A program made the translations under genes and the position numbers. From Pedobacter sp. ok626 (lineage in GTDB: Bacteria; Bacteroidota; Bacteroidia; Sphingobacteriales; Sphingobacteriaceae), in NCBI RefSeq assembly GCF_900100435.1, contig NZ_FNEX01000002.1:434001-498000 (forward strand): a DNA stretch of 64,000 nt, written 5' to 3'. Every line of letters begins with the position of its first letter. Position 1 is the stretch's first letter. This document shows positions 18,730-27,163 of the stretch, in pieces. The notes under the pieces were generated by a model. That model made no database searches and was not told the DNA's origin. It saw only the letters and a list, made by a program, of their open reading frames with translations.

Positions 18730-19241
18730 TATTTTTTGCGTAAATCTTCTATCAATTCGTCTACCTTTTGCTCGTTCAGGTTTTCGTAAAATGTATATTC
18801 AGGACCAATTTGTAAAACCGGGCCATAACCGCAAGCAGCTAAACATTCAACACCTCTCCAGCTAAATAAACCATCTTCAGTAACCTGGTTTTCTTTCACG
18901 CCCAGCTTCTCTTCTATATGGCCCATCAGCTTTTCAGCACCAACAAGACAACAAGGTCCTGTTCTGCAAACCTCCAGTACGTATTTACCTTGCGGCTTTA
19001 AAAAATACATGCTGTAAAATGAGGCTACCTCATACACTTCAATGTCCTGAATGTCTAAATAAGCAGCAACTTTATCCATTGCCGACGTACTTAACCAACC
19101 CAACTCCGCCTGCACTTCATGCAGAATAGGCAGTAAGGCCGACTTCTGTTTGCCTTCAGGATATCTTTTAACGATCTCATCACACTTTGCTATTAAAGCT
19201 GATGAAAACTCTACAGGTTGTGTTTCTTCTACTTTAAGCAT
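18729..19241 (-). CDS. nuoE: NADH-quinone oxidoreductase subunit E
   Basis: NuoE (170 residues) is a thioredoxin-like subunit carrying [2Fe-2S] cluster N1a. The four ligands are visible in the pair of motifs CRTGPCC and CLAACGYGP. The N-terminal helical part contains YPEGKQKSALLPILHEVQ. It overlaps the end of nuoD by 8 nt and the start of nuoF by 1 nt, so translation of D-E-F is likely coupled. Confidence 0.96.
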   Translation of the reverse strand: MLKVEETQPVEFSSALIAKCDEIVKRYPEGKQKSALLPILHEVQAELGWLSTSAMDKVAAYLDIQDIEVYEVASFYSMYFLKPQGKYVLEVCRTGPCCLVGAEKLMGHIEEKLGVKENQVTEDGLFSWRGVECLAACGYGPVLQIGPEYTFYENLNEQKVDELIEDLRKK

Positions 19242-20448
19242 CTAATTCTCCTGCAATAATATTCATGCTACTCATGTTGATAATGGCATCTGATAACAGC
19301 ATACCTTTACTCATGGACGCATACATTTGATAATTTATAAAACTAGGCCTTCTGAAATGTAAACGGTAAGGTGTTCTTCCACCGTCATTGATCAGATAAA
19401 AACCAAGCTCTCCGTTACCACCTTCTACAGCATGGTAAACTTCAGCTTTAGGGGCATCAATCTCTCCCATCACAATTTTAAAGTGATAGATTAATGCTTC
19501 CATGTTGTTGTATACTTCTTCTTTGGCTGGCAAATAGAATTCAGGAACGTCAGCATGGAATATTCCTGCAGGCTCTTTCTTCAATTTCTCCATTGCCTGT
19601 TCAATCAAGCGTACACTTTGCCACATCTCCGCATTACGAACCAGGTAGCGATCATAAATATCACCGCTGGTTCCCACCGGAACCTCAAAATCAAAATCCT
19701 GATAAGATGAATAAGGCTCGCTAAAACGCACATCATAATCTACACCTGTAGCACGCAACAATGGACCAGTCCAGCTAAAATCTAAAGCCTGCTCCGGGGT
19801 TACACACGCTACACCTGCAGTACGATCAATAAAGATCCTGTTACGGTCCAGTAAACTTTCAAATTCTTTTAATGCAACCGGAAATTCTTTTAAAAACTTA
19901 TTGATTTTCGCAAAAGCGATGTCATTAAAATCTCTTTCAAAACCGCCGATACGACCAACATTGGTCGTCAAACGTGCACCGCAAATCTCTTCGTAAATCT
20001 CATATATATGCTCCCTAAACTGGAAAAGATATAAGAAAGTTGTTGTTGCACCAGTATCCTGAGCAATAATGGTATTGCAAATGATATGGTCAGAAATACG
20101 TGCCAGCTCCATGATAATCACCCTTAGGTAGTCCACGCGCTTAGGCATCTGAATATTCAACAATTTTTCTACTGTCATGTGCCAGCCCATATTATTGATG
20201 GGTGACGAGCAATAGTTTAACCGATCTGTTAAAGGAGTGATCTGATAAAATGGCCTGTGTTCAGCAATTTTCTCAAATGCACGGTGAATATACCCAATGG
20301 TAGAAACACCACTCACAATGCGTTCACCGTCCATTTGTAACACGTTCTGGAACACACCATGGGTTGCCGGGTGCGTTGGGCCCAAATTAAGGGTTACCAA
20401 TTCACTCTGCGGATCATTATCTGTATATACTGGTTGATTGTGATTCAT
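19234..20448 (-). CDS. nuoD: NADH-quinone oxidoreductase subunit D
   Basis: NuoD (404 residues), the 49-kDa-type subunit, lines the quinone site in the peripheral arm. Hallmarks are LNLGPTHPATHGVFQ near the N-terminus (conserved quinone-site histidine), GYIHRAFEKIAEHR, and the C-terminal RPSFINYQMYASMSKGMLLSDAIINMSSMNIIAGELD. It is not fused with nuoC, unlike the NuoCD fusion of enterobacteria. It lies 6 nt downstream of nuoC. Confidence 0.97.
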   Translation of the reverse strand: MNHNQPVYTDNDPQSELVTLNLGPTHPATHGVFQNVLQMDGERIVSGVSTIGYIHRAFEKIAEHRPFYQITPLTDRLNYCSSPINNMGWHMTVEKLLNIQMPKRVDYLRVIIMELARISDHIICNTIIAQDTGATTTFLYLFQFREHIYEIYEEICGARLTTNVGRIGGFERDFNDIAFAKINKFLKEFPVALKEFESLLDRNRIFIDRTAGVACVTPEQALDFSWTGPLLRATGVDYDVRFSEPYSSYQDFDFEVPVGTSGDIYDRYLVRNAEMWQSVRLIEQAMEKLKKEPAGIFHADVPEFYLPAKEEVYNNMEALIYHFKIVMGEIDAPKAEVYHAVEGGNGELGFYLINDGGRTPYRLHFRRPSFINYQMYASMSKGMLLSDAIINMSSMNIIAGELDA

Positions 20449-20454
20449 ATAAAC

Positions 20455-20958
20455 TTATCTACCAAAGTATTCGTCTTTTTTATCTACTCTATTTGGATCT
20501 TCCAAAGGATACTGTTTCAACATCGGGAAAACGCCAAGATCATCCATATTTAAGATTCTTCTTAAGTCAGGATGCCCCTCAAATTTCACACCGAAAAAGT
20601 CGTATGTTTCGCGCTCCATCCAGTTTGCACCGTTCCAAACAGAAGTTGCAGTTGGAATAGTAGGATGTTGCTCGTCGATGTACACTTTTACCCTTACTCT
20701 GATCCCTTTAACCATGCTATGCAAGTGATAAACCACTGCAATGCCATGCTTTTTCTCAGGATAATGAACCGCTGTAATATCTGTAAGGAAATTAAAGTTG
20801 GCCAGCGTGTTTTCTTTCAAAAACTTAAGCACATCAATTATTACATCTTTAGTCGTTTCAAAAGTAAGTAAGCCATAAGGCTCATTCACATCTGTAATCT
20901 TGCTACCAAACTTTTCGTTTAGCAATTCAATTACTTCTTGATTAGTCACCTTTGCCAT
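20455..20958 (-). CDS. nuoC: NADH-quinone oxidoreductase subunit C
   Basis: NuoC (167 residues), the 30-kDa-type subunit of the peripheral arm. Recognisable elements are FLTDITAVHYPE, the VYHLHSM segment and the signature WNGANWMERETYDFFGVKFEGHPDLRRIL (about 109-137 region). The end LEDPNRVDKKDEYFGR is typical of the separate (unfused) form. It shares one base with nuoB. Confidence 0.96.
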   Translation of the reverse strand: MAKVTNQEVIELLNEKFGSKITDVNEPYGLLTFETTKDVIIDVLKFLKENTLANFNFLTDITAVHYPEKKHGIAVVYHLHSMVKGIRVRVKVYIDEQHPTIPTATSVWNGANWMERETYDFFGVKFEGHPDLRRILNMDDLGVFPMLKQYPLEDPNRVDKKDEYFGR

Positions 20959-21500
20959 TATAGTATTCCGTATGAAGCCAACATTTCTTTGTACTGATCA
21001 GAATCTCTTCTTCTCGAAGATTCGTTCCTCACCAGTTCCTGAATTTTACCAAAGCCATCTAAAATAGCTTCAGGTCTTGGTGGACAGCCCGGAACATATA
21101 CATCAACAGGTATGATTTCGTCAATACCCTGTAAAACAGAGTAAGTGTCGAATATACCGCCACTTGATGCACAAGCACCTACAGCCATCACCCAACGAGG
21201 TTCAGCCATTTGCAAATAAACTTGTTTTAAAACCGGGCTCATCTTTTTAGCGATGGTACCCATCACCATTAGCAAATCTGCCTGACGTGGAGAAAAGCTT
21301 AAACGTTCTGACCCAAAACGGCCAAGATCGTAATGAGAACCCATAGTTGCCATAAACTCGATACCACAACAAGATGTAGCAAAGGGCAGCGGCCATAACG
21401 AATGGGAGCGAGCCAAACCAATAACTTTATCTAAAGAGGTGGCGAAAAAACCAGATCCTTCTATGCCTGGCGGCGCGTCTACTATATTGATGTCACTCAT
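20958..21500 (-). CDS. nuoB: NADH-quinone oxidoreductase subunit B (cluster N2)
   Basis: NuoB (180 residues), the PSST-type subunit binding terminal cluster N2. The tandem cysteines are in SCCGIEFMA (about 43-50), with further ligands in VGACASSGG and YVPGCPPRPEA. The start lies 16 nt downstream of a terminator-like hairpin (21517-21541), so its expression may be set separately from nuoA. It overlaps nuoC by 1 nt. Confidence 0.97.
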   Translation of the reverse strand: MSDINIVDAPPGIEGSGFFATSLDKVIGLARSHSLWPLPFATSCCGIEFMATMGSHYDLGRFGSERLSFSPRQADLLMVMGTIAKKMSPVLKQVYLQMAEPRWVMAVGACASSGGIFDTYSVLQGIDEIIPVDVYVPGCPPRPEAILDGFGKIQELVRNESSRRRDSDQYKEMLASYGIL

Positions 21501-21511
21501 GATACAAAACG

Positions 21512-21541
21512 AAAAAGGTTCATTCCTTTAAAGAATGAACC
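21512..21541 (-). terminator. Terminator-like hairpin between nuoA and nuoB
   Basis: In the transcribed (minus) strand a perfect 9-bp stem (GGTTCATTC/GAATGAACC, 21533-21541 with 21517-21525) with a 7-nt loop is followed by five T, then CGTTTTG, directly upstream of the nuoB start. The structure fits a weak intrinsic terminator or a processing/stabilising hairpin inside the operon. Its function is inferred only. Confidence 0.55.
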
Positions 21542-21606
21542 ACAAATTTACAATTTTTTGAAGCAATTGGTCTACGCTATCTGCATTTAGAACCGATCTA
21601 AATAGG

Positions 21607-21978
21607 CTAATTCCAGTCCAGTGCTTTCTTCTTTATCACATATATAAAACCCAGTAACAGGGTTCCCATGAATATAAACATCTCTACCATGCCAGTCATG
21701 CCCAGCTCCCTGAAATTAACTGCCCAGGGATACATAAAAATCACCTCCACATCAAAAAGGACGAACAAGATGGCAACCAAAAAGTATTTAATAGAGAACG
21801 GCTGACGCGCATTACCAATGGTCTTAATCCCTGCTTCAAAGGTTTCCAATTTATCTTTTGTCTTCCTTCTCGGCCCTAAAAAATGTGTTGCAATTAAAGT
21901 CACAACAACAAATCCTAAAGCAACGATTACTTGAAATACAATTGGTAAAAAATCTACAGGTACACTTTGCGTTTCCAT
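21607..21978 (-). CDS. nuoA: NADH-quinone oxidoreductase subunit A
   Basis: NuoA (123 residues) is a three-TM subunit near the quinone cavity. Family hallmarks are KLETFEAGIKTIGNARQPFSIKYFLVAILFVLFDVEVIFMYPWAV (in parts around residues 43-87), containing the conserved FDVE...PW element. It is the first gene of the nuo operon. Its start codon is about 18 nt downstream of a candidate promoter -7 element (21996-22003), while the gap to nuoB is 106 nt. Confidence 0.96.
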   Translation of the reverse strand: METQSVPVDFLPIVFQVIVALGFVVVTLIATHFLGPRRKTKDKLETFEAGIKTIGNARQPFSIKYFLVAILFVLFDVEVIFMYPWAVNFRELGMTGMVEMFIFMGTLLLGFIYVIKKKALDWN

Positions 21979-21995
21979 TTGAAAATATTTTGGGA

Positions 21996-22025
21996 CAAAA
22001 ATAAAACAAAAAGGCAGGATAACAA
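21996..22025 (-). promoter_or_regulatory. Candidate nuo operon promoter
   Basis: On the minus strand TTG (22023-22025) is followed after 19 nt by TATTTTTG (21996-22003), matching the Bacteroidota pattern TTG-N19-TAnnTTTG. The -33 part overlaps the loop of the preceding TPR-gene terminator, and the implied leader is only about 10 nt. It is plausible but unverified. Confidence 0.4.
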
Positions 22026-22035
22026 CCCTGCCTTT
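22004..22035 (-). terminator. Terminator of the TPR gene
   Basis: On the minus strand AAAGGCAGG (22027-22035) pairs with CCTGCCTTT (22010-22018) over 9 bp with an 8-nt loop and is followed by T-rich sequence (TTGTTTT). It lies just after the TPR gene stop and separates the exbB-tonB-TPR operon from the nuo operon. Confidence 0.75.
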
Positions 22036-22054
22036 CTATTTATTATTTAATTTA

Positions 22055-23782
22055 TTACTTTTTCTTTTTAATTGGGGCCTTAGGTGCAGGTGCAATAAGT
22101 GATTTTATACCTTCCAATGCAGTAGCATTCTGAGGATCTAAAGCCAATGCTTTATCCCAATATAATTTAGCTTTCGCTTTATCTTCTTTGTAAGCAGCAA
22201 AACCAGCAATTTGGTTATAAGCTTCTACCATACTTTTAGCTGGTGGAGCTGGTTGAACATTTTTCGCAATTCTAACTTCAGCAGAGTCTAAGTACTGTTG
22301 ATAGAAAGGTAATTTTAATCCTTTAGGATCTGTATCGCTATCCATTAAGTTATTTGCTCTAGCTCTCCAAAGAAGTACATCAATGGTGGTCGGAGCATCC
22401 TTTAATACTGTAGCAAAGGCAGCATCTGCTTTTACCAATAGGTCTTTCGAAGGATTGGTATTCGCGCTATAACCTTGTCCATAAAGTAAATATCCGGCAA
22501 GTCCACGGTAGTAAAAATTATACAATGAACCTTTTCCATGTGGATTATACTTGTTCACAATGTCGTAAGTTTCAATTGCTTTAGCATAATTTTTAGCATC
22601 ATAATACCCTTTCGCCACCTCAGCAAGTGCTTCAGCATTGGCAGAATCCTTCTCGACAGCCTTAGTTAAGTTAACCACAGCTAAATCATCTTGCTTATTT
22701 GCAGCTTCTGCTCTTCCAAGGTATAAATAATCTGAAGCGATAACACGAGATGTATCTTTCACTTTTGCGAAGAAATCATTCATGTACTCTAAACTTTTCG
22801 GATAGTTCTTATTCTCAAATGACGAATAACCGCGTAGTCTTGAAACTACAAGGGCTTTTGGATCATTAGGATTAGTTGTTGCAAGTGCAGATGTTACTTC
22901 TTCTAAAGTTTTAAAATCTTTAGCATAAAACAAGAACTGCGCATAACGCAATTTCGACTCAAATGAATTATCAGTTAAATCAAGATATTTTTTGTAGTTT
23001 TCTACAGCTTGAGCGGACCTGGCCGGGAACTCAGTAGCCATTTGAAGTGCCCACTGCATATACAGTTCAGCAATCTCACGATAAGCAGGGCCGTAGTTAG
23101 GATCTTTAGCAATTACTTCTTTCAAAGCTTCTTCTGATTCCGTAAATGCTCTTGATTCTTTATACATACGGCCAATCTGCACTTTACCTCTTAAAAGAGA
23201 TTCGTTGATATTACCCGCACGCATATAGTTTTGCAAAGCTTCAGAGTTTTTCTTTTGCAAAGCATAATAATCACCTAATGCTAGAAAAGTTTCCGCGTCT
23301 TTATCATTCGCATCCAGCTCTTCTGCTTTTTGCAAATAAGGCAAAGCCGCTTCGAAATCAGGCTTAGCTGTAGCGATGTAAGCTTTTCCAATATACAACT
23401 GAGGGATATAATCCTTTTTAGAAGAAACTTCTACTGCTTTAGCAAAGTTTGTTTTTGCCGAAGTTGGGTTGTTTGCAAATAAATCAGCTTCCCCCAGACC
23501 AATATAATTTAATGAATTTTTAGGATCAGCAGTCACGCCCTTAGTAAATACTGCACGAGCAGAATCAGGATATTCCATAAGTAAATATACCTCACCTAAA
23601 GTATAATAATTCTCGCCTTTACTGGCTTGATTAGCTACAAGTGTTTTAAGCATTGAAGCCGCTTTCTGATACTGTTCAGCATCTATGGCCTTCTTTGCGT
23701 CACTTAAGCTCTGAGCAAAAGAGGCAGAACCCATCACTACTAAACCTAAACTTAAGGTTATTGCTTTCTTTGTCATTTTCAT
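22055..23782 (-). CDS. Tetratricopeptide-repeat protein, exported
   Basis: A 575-residue protein with a signal peptide (cleavage near SASFAQ, about residue 24) followed by TPR-type helical repeats over nearly the whole length. Typical repeat pieces are YYTLGEVYLLMEYPDSARAVF, YIGLGEADLF, YREIAELYMQWA, ALAEVAKGYYDAKNYAKAIETYD and ALALDPQNATALEGI. The C-terminus ends in a short Pro/Lys-rich tail. It is the last gene of the exbB-exbD-exbD-tonB-PstS-like run, with a 115-nt leader that contains a tandem duplication. A periplasmic scaffold role alongside the TonB system is inferred; no enzyme domain is visible. Confidence 0.85.
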   Translation of the reverse strand: MKMTKKAITLSLGLVVMGSASFAQSLSDAKKAIDAEQYQKAASMLKTLVANQASKGENYYTLGEVYLLMEYPDSARAVFTKGVTADPKNSLNYIGLGEADLFANNPTSAKTNFAKAVEVSSKKDYIPQLYIGKAYIATAKPDFEAALPYLQKAEELDANDKDAETFLALGDYYALQKKNSEALQNYMRAGNINESLLRGKVQIGRMYKESRAFTESEEALKEVIAKDPNYGPAYREIAELYMQWALQMATEFPARSAQAVENYKKYLDLTDNSFESKLRYAQFLFYAKDFKTLEEVTSALATTNPNDPKALVVSRLRGYSSFENKNYPKSLEYMNDFFAKVKDTSRVIASDYLYLGRAEAANKQDDLAVVNLTKAVEKDSANAEALAEVAKGYYDAKNYAKAIETYDIVNKYNPHGKGSLYNFYYRGLAGYLLYGQGYSANTNPSKDLLVKADAAFATVLKDAPTTIDVLLWRARANNLMDSDTDPKGLKLPFYQQYLDSAEVRIAKNVQPAPPAKSMVEAYNQIAGFAAYKEDKAKAKLYWDKALALDPQNATALEGIKSLIAPAPKAPIKKKK

Positions 23783-23875
23783 GGTTCGTCTATTGTTTTT
23801 TAATTATTATGAAGCTTGCTCTGCAGGTTTCATGGTTCGTCAATTGTTTTTAGTTTTGAAGCTTGCCCACGCAGG
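23777..23875. repeat. Imperfect 50-bp tandem duplication in the leader of the TPR gene
   Basis: Two copies, 23777-23827 (51 bp) and 23828-23875 (48 bp), share TTTCATGGTTCGTC, ATTGTTTTT, GAAGCTTGC and GCAGG in the same order. The first copy overlaps the start codon of the TPR gene (minus strand). The second copy therefore carries a decoy ATG in similar context that opens a reading frame of only eight codons. Confidence 0.8.
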
Positions 23876-23897
23876 CTTCATCTTTCAAATATAAAAT

Positions 23898-24815
23898 TTA
23901 GTTTGTATTCTTAAAATTAAAATCTCGAGAAGACAGCTTATGCGGACCCAATCCAGATTTAAGTACAATCAATTGTCCCCTCGGACTTACCAACCAGGTT
24001 GCAAAACCCGTGCCCAAACCATCCCTGCCTTCTGCATTGATAATATATATGTTTCTTAAGAAAGGATAAATGCCGTTAATTAAATTCGCCTGGATTGGCT
24101 GATAAAATTTATCATCCCCTTTTTTACCCTTCACATTCTTCACTCCCATCATTTTCACTCTATCCAGATAACCAGCCATATCTTTGTTATTGTCGATTAG
24201 CCAGTTTACTCCTACAACTCCTATAGACCCTTTATTTTCTGCAATATACTTAATCACATCGTTATTGGTCTGTAAAGTATAAATTCCTTTTGGCGGTAAT
24301 GTTGTAATACCTGCCAGTGTTTTAAAATAACGCAAAGTACTTGAATAGGCATTATCAAACACCAATTGTTTACCACTTGTTGAAGTCCCTTTTAATATAT
24401 TAACGACCTCATTCACTGTAATATTGCTATCGAGATTATCCTTATTTGTGATTAAGGCGATGCCATCAATTGCAAACCTTGAAGTCTTTGGGACAATGCT
24501 TCTATTTCTGTATATTTTATCCTCTTCTGGTGTAAGCATTCTCGATGAAATTATCACCCGTATGCTATCGTTCAAAAATGTAGGCATGATGCGTTGCTCA
24601 TTGCCTTCAATGATGGTAAATTTAGTATCTGGGTAATCTGTTTTAAATACCTCTATCTGATCTGCCAGCACTCCCGAAAAAGACTCGTCTACCAGCATAC
24701 TCACTGTACCAGATGTACGCGTCTCTTCCACACTGCCTGCAGGCTTTGGCTTCTGCTTACAAGCAACAAAAACAAACAGTAAAAGGACAAAACTAAGATT
24801 CTTCATACTAAACAA
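23898..24815 (-). CDS. PstS-like phosphate-type substrate-binding lipoprotein
   Basis: A 305-residue lipoprotein (lipobox FVFVAC, Cys about 19) with a periplasmic binding-protein fold of the PstS class. Characteristic pieces are the N-terminal VDESFSGVLADQIEVFKTDYPDTKF, DGIALITNKDNLDSNITVNEVVNILKG, and SIGVVGVNWLI. No PstABC permease genes are present. Instead it follows tonB and a small membrane protein in an ExbBD/TonB operon, an arrangement seen in Bacteroidota, so transport through PstABC is not implied. It could sense or present a ligand to the TonB complex; that is inference. It starts 7 nt after the small membrane protein gene. Confidence 0.8.
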   Translation of the reverse strand: MFSMKNLSFVLLLFVFVACKQKPKPAGSVEETRTSGTVSMLVDESFSGVLADQIEVFKTDYPDTKFTIIEGNEQRIMPTFLNDSIRVIISSRMLTPEEDKIYRNRSIVPKTSRFAIDGIALITNKDNLDSNITVNEVVNILKGTSTSGKQLVFDNAYSSTLRYFKTLAGITTLPPKGIYTLQTNNDVIKYIAENKGSIGVVGVNWLIDNNKDMAGYLDRVKMMGVKNVKGKKGDDKFYQPIQANLINGIYPFLRNIYIINAEGRDGLGTGFATWLVSPRGQLIVLKSGLGPHKLSSRDFNFKNTN

Positions 24816-24822
24816 TAAATTA

Positions 24823-25053
24823 TTAATCCTCTTCGGGTCTTTGGTTAACTAAACGGACAAATCTGATCACTGCATATACAATCAACAAGCCGCCTAGCAT
24901 GATTCTGTACATCGGCTGAATCTGATTCAACAGTGTCGTTCCAAAGATCAACATGGCACCTAGCACCATATAAAAGAGGAACATGACAAGGCCTAAAATG
25001 AACAGAAATCGCTGTTGAGGCGATTTCTGTCTAAATGTTTCGAAACTAAACAT
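24823..25053 (-). CDS. Small two-TM membrane protein in the TonB operon
   Basis: A 76-residue protein starting MFSFETFRQKSPQQRF. Two hydrophobic helices follow (about 17-40, ILGLVMFLFYMVLGAMLIFG, and about 50-68, MLGGLLIVYAVIRFV), with a charged tail NQRPEED. I start it at 25053 because this ATG comes one base after the tonB stop; a longer in-frame reading would run back into tonB. No family with known function is recognised. Its position between tonB and the PstS-like gene suggests an accessory role in the energisation complex. Confidence 0.75.
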   Translation of the reverse strand: MFSFETFRQKSPQQRFLFILGLVMFLFYMVLGAMLIFGTTLLNQIQPMYRIMLGGLLIVYAVIRFVRLVNQRPEED

Positions 25054-25054
25054 T

Positions 25055-25876
25055 CTAATTTGATAAGGTAAAACTGATTGGAATGTTGTACTTAACACGT
25101 ACCGGTTTACCATTTTGAATACCCGGCGTCCAGTTTGGACTCGCTTTAAGTACCCTGATAGCCTCCTCATCGGTTCCGCCACCTAGTTTTCTTTCCACTT
25201 TAATGTCAGTAAGCTTTCCGTTTTTCTCTACTACGAAAGATAAGAACACTTTACCTTGAATGTTATTCTCTTGAGCCATTGCAGGGTATCTTACCGCTTT
25301 TTTCAAATAAGCGTAGAATTTCTCCATACCTCCAGGGAAACCTGGCTGAGTCTCGATACTCACAAAGTCATAAACCTTAGTATCTTCAACTACTGCGGCC
25401 TGTTTAGGACCATCCCCAACCGGACCAGCGATAACGATATCAGCTGTTGGATCACCTTCAATGGTTTTCTGACCTGGGTCAGCTTTTTTCAAATCTTCGA
25501 TCTGAACAGGCTCTTTATCAACTACCTCATTATCCGGTTTCACAATCGGAGGAGGGAATTTAATCTGATCCTGTTTTGGTGGCGGTGGCTCAACCGGTGG
25601 CGGCGGAGGTGTCTCCGGGTTTACCGGTGGAGGTGGCGCAACCACAACCTCAACCTGCTTCACTACCTCTTCTTCAGGTAGCTTGCCCTTGATCAAACTA
25701 ATGAGCTTAGGCGCCACAAACATCAGTATAAATACCGATGATGCGATGACAAGAGCCTTTGTAGTATTTGCGGCACTTTCTCTACGCAGCGAGTACGCTC
25801 CGTATTTCTTGTTCTTGTTTGCAAATACAACATCCAGCCACTCTGTCTTTAATAAATCTATCTTAGAACCAAACAT
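25055..25876 (-). CDS. tonB: TonB family energy transducer
   Basis: A 273-residue TonB. It has an N-terminal cytoplasmic segment, one TM helix (about 41-62, ALVIASSVFILMFVAPKLI) and a proline-rich periplasmic spacer (about 80-106, repeated PPPPPV and PPPPK). The C-terminal TonB domain (about 190-273) carries PGGMEKFYAYLKKAVRYPAMAQENNIQGKVFLSFVV and the YNIPISF end. It transmits proton-motive force from ExbBD to outer-membrane receptors such as SusC proteins. It follows the second exbD by 33 nt. Confidence 0.94.
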   Translation of the reverse strand: MFGSKIDLLKTEWLDVVFANKNKKYGAYSLRRESAANTTKALVIASSVFILMFVAPKLISLIKGKLPEEEVVKQVEVVVAPPPPVNPETPPPPPVEPPPPKQDQIKFPPPIVKPDNEVVDKEPVQIEDLKKADPGQKTIEGDPTADIVIAGPVGDGPKQAAVVEDTKVYDFVSIETQPGFPGGMEKFYAYLKKAVRYPAMAQENNIQGKVFLSFVVEKNGKLTDIKVERKLGGGTDEEAIRVLKASPNWTPGIQNGKPVRVKYNIPISFTLSN

Positions 25877-25909
25877 AGCTTCCTATTTTTAATATTGTTA
25901 ATTATTTTA

Positions 25910-26449
25910 TTATAAAATTCCAGCCTGTTTCATGAAGTCCTTTTCAGCATCAGTGATGTTCTCATCATCAATTGCTGGTGCTGTAGTAATCTTAGTGATC
26001 GACAACTCATCCATAATATCAACAAAATTCTTATAGGTCGCTCCTGACGTTGGCTTAATCACCATGATGATCTGTCTTCCGCCAGTAGCATCTGCTACTT
26101 TCTTTTTATTATCTAATATCGACTTTCTGATATCAGCAAAAGCTTCCACATTGGGTTTTGACTTACCTGCTTCCCCCATATACCAGGCTACTTTATTGTT
26201 TTTACCCAATAGAATAGTCATTGTCTCAGAAGCACGTAATTCGTTTCTTTCAACCGAGTTATCGTCTTTATCAGGCTTTGCAATATCCATTGCAATTGGT
26301 TTCGACAGGGAGGTGGTTAACATAAAGAAAGTGATTAGCAAGAAGGCCAAATCCACCATCGCAGTTAAATCTACTTTGGTACTTTGTTTCTTACTCCTTA
26401 CTTTTTTGCCTTTTTTGCCCCCCCCGCCGGAGGTATCTAATTCTGCCAT
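25910..26449 (-). CDS. ExbD/TolR biopolymer transport protein (second copy)
   Basis: A 179-residue ExbD-family protein. It has a basic, Gly/Lys-rich cytoplasmic N-terminus, one TM helix with the conserved aspartate (VDLTAMVDLAFLLITFFMLTT, about 26-46), and a periplasmic domain. With ExbB and TonB it forms the inner-membrane motor using proton-motive force. It lies 9 nt after the first exbD. Two different exbD genes in tandem are common in this phylum and may form heteromeric stators. Confidence 0.93.
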   Translation of the reverse strand: MAELDTSGGGGKKGKKVRSKKQSTKVDLTAMVDLAFLLITFFMLTTSLSKPIAMDIAKPDKDDNSVERNELRASETMTILLGKNNKVAWYMGEAGKSKPNVEAFADIRKSILDNKKKVADATGGRQIIMVIKPTSGATYKNFVDIMDELSITKITTAPAIDDENITDAEKDFMKQAGIL

Positions 26450-26458
26450 AATATAATA

Positions 26459-27076
26459 TTATTTAGCATCGCCTTCGGCGGATGTAATTAAACTGAATTT
26501 GTTAATTTTTTGCTTCTGAAGAATATCAACGATTTTCTTAACCGCCGGGTACTCTTCTTCTGCATCTCCCTTGATACTCACGCGCATTTGGGTGGAGTGT
26601 AATTCGGCAACAGACGTACGTGACTGAAGGATCCATTCGGCCAACTGATTGTTAGTTGAATCGGCAGGAATACCACCAGCATTTTTTTGATACGCTGTTC
26701 TTTTCTCTCCATCCATAGCTATGAATTCCTTCAAATTCTGGATTGGAACTCCAAAGGCTCCAATAACACCAAACCGTTCACGCTCTTGCGGAGTAAACTT
26801 AATGCTGTATTTCTCGCCCATCTTATCCAGCGTCGACATTTTAATGTCCTTTCCTACGATCTCATAGAATACTTGCCCTTTACCTATTGACAATATCCCC
26901 ATATCCAAATCAGGAACCTTAAGTTTATAGGTTGATGAAGGAATAGTAACATCCAAAGGATCAGGTTGGCGCGCTGTTGCTGTTAATATAAAGAAAGTAA
27001 GCAATAGGAAAGATACGTCGCACATGGCGGTCATATCTATCGCAGTACTCTTTCTTTGAACCTTTGCTCTTGGCAT
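26459..27076 (-). CDS. ExbD/TolR biopolymer transport protein (first copy)
   Basis: A 205-residue ExbD-family protein. Its single TM has the conserved Asp in IDMTAMCDVSFLLLTFFILT (about 13-32), and a periplasmic domain containing an insertion (about 100-140) makes it longer than the second copy. It lies 87 nt downstream of exbB and 9 nt upstream of the other exbD. Role as above in the motor; subunit specialisation is not known. Confidence 0.92.
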   Translation of the reverse strand: MPRAKVQRKSTAIDMTAMCDVSFLLLTFFILTATARQPDPLDVTIPSSTYKLKVPDLDMGILSIGKGQVFYEIVGKDIKMSTLDKMGEKYSIKFTPQERERFGVIGAFGVPIQNLKEFIAMDGEKRTAYQKNAGGIPADSTNNQLAEWILQSRTSVAELHSTQMRVSIKGDAEEEYPAVKKIVDILQKQKINKFSLITSAEGDAK

Positions 27077-27163
27077 AATTTTTTAAAATTACTTATGTTT
27101 TAAACTAATGATGTTAATTCTCCCGGTTTTCCATAAAGCCGGTAAAAAAAAATTCATTATTTT

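Noticed and set aside
25054..25182. Longer start for the small membrane protein after tonB
   Set aside because: It would overlap the 3' end of tonB by about 130 nt; the ATG one base after the tonB stop is better placed.
27077..27163. Hairpin CCGG...CCGG in the exbB-exbD gap as a terminator
   Set aside because: The T-run lies before, not after, the stem on the transcribed strand, and the stem has a mismatch.
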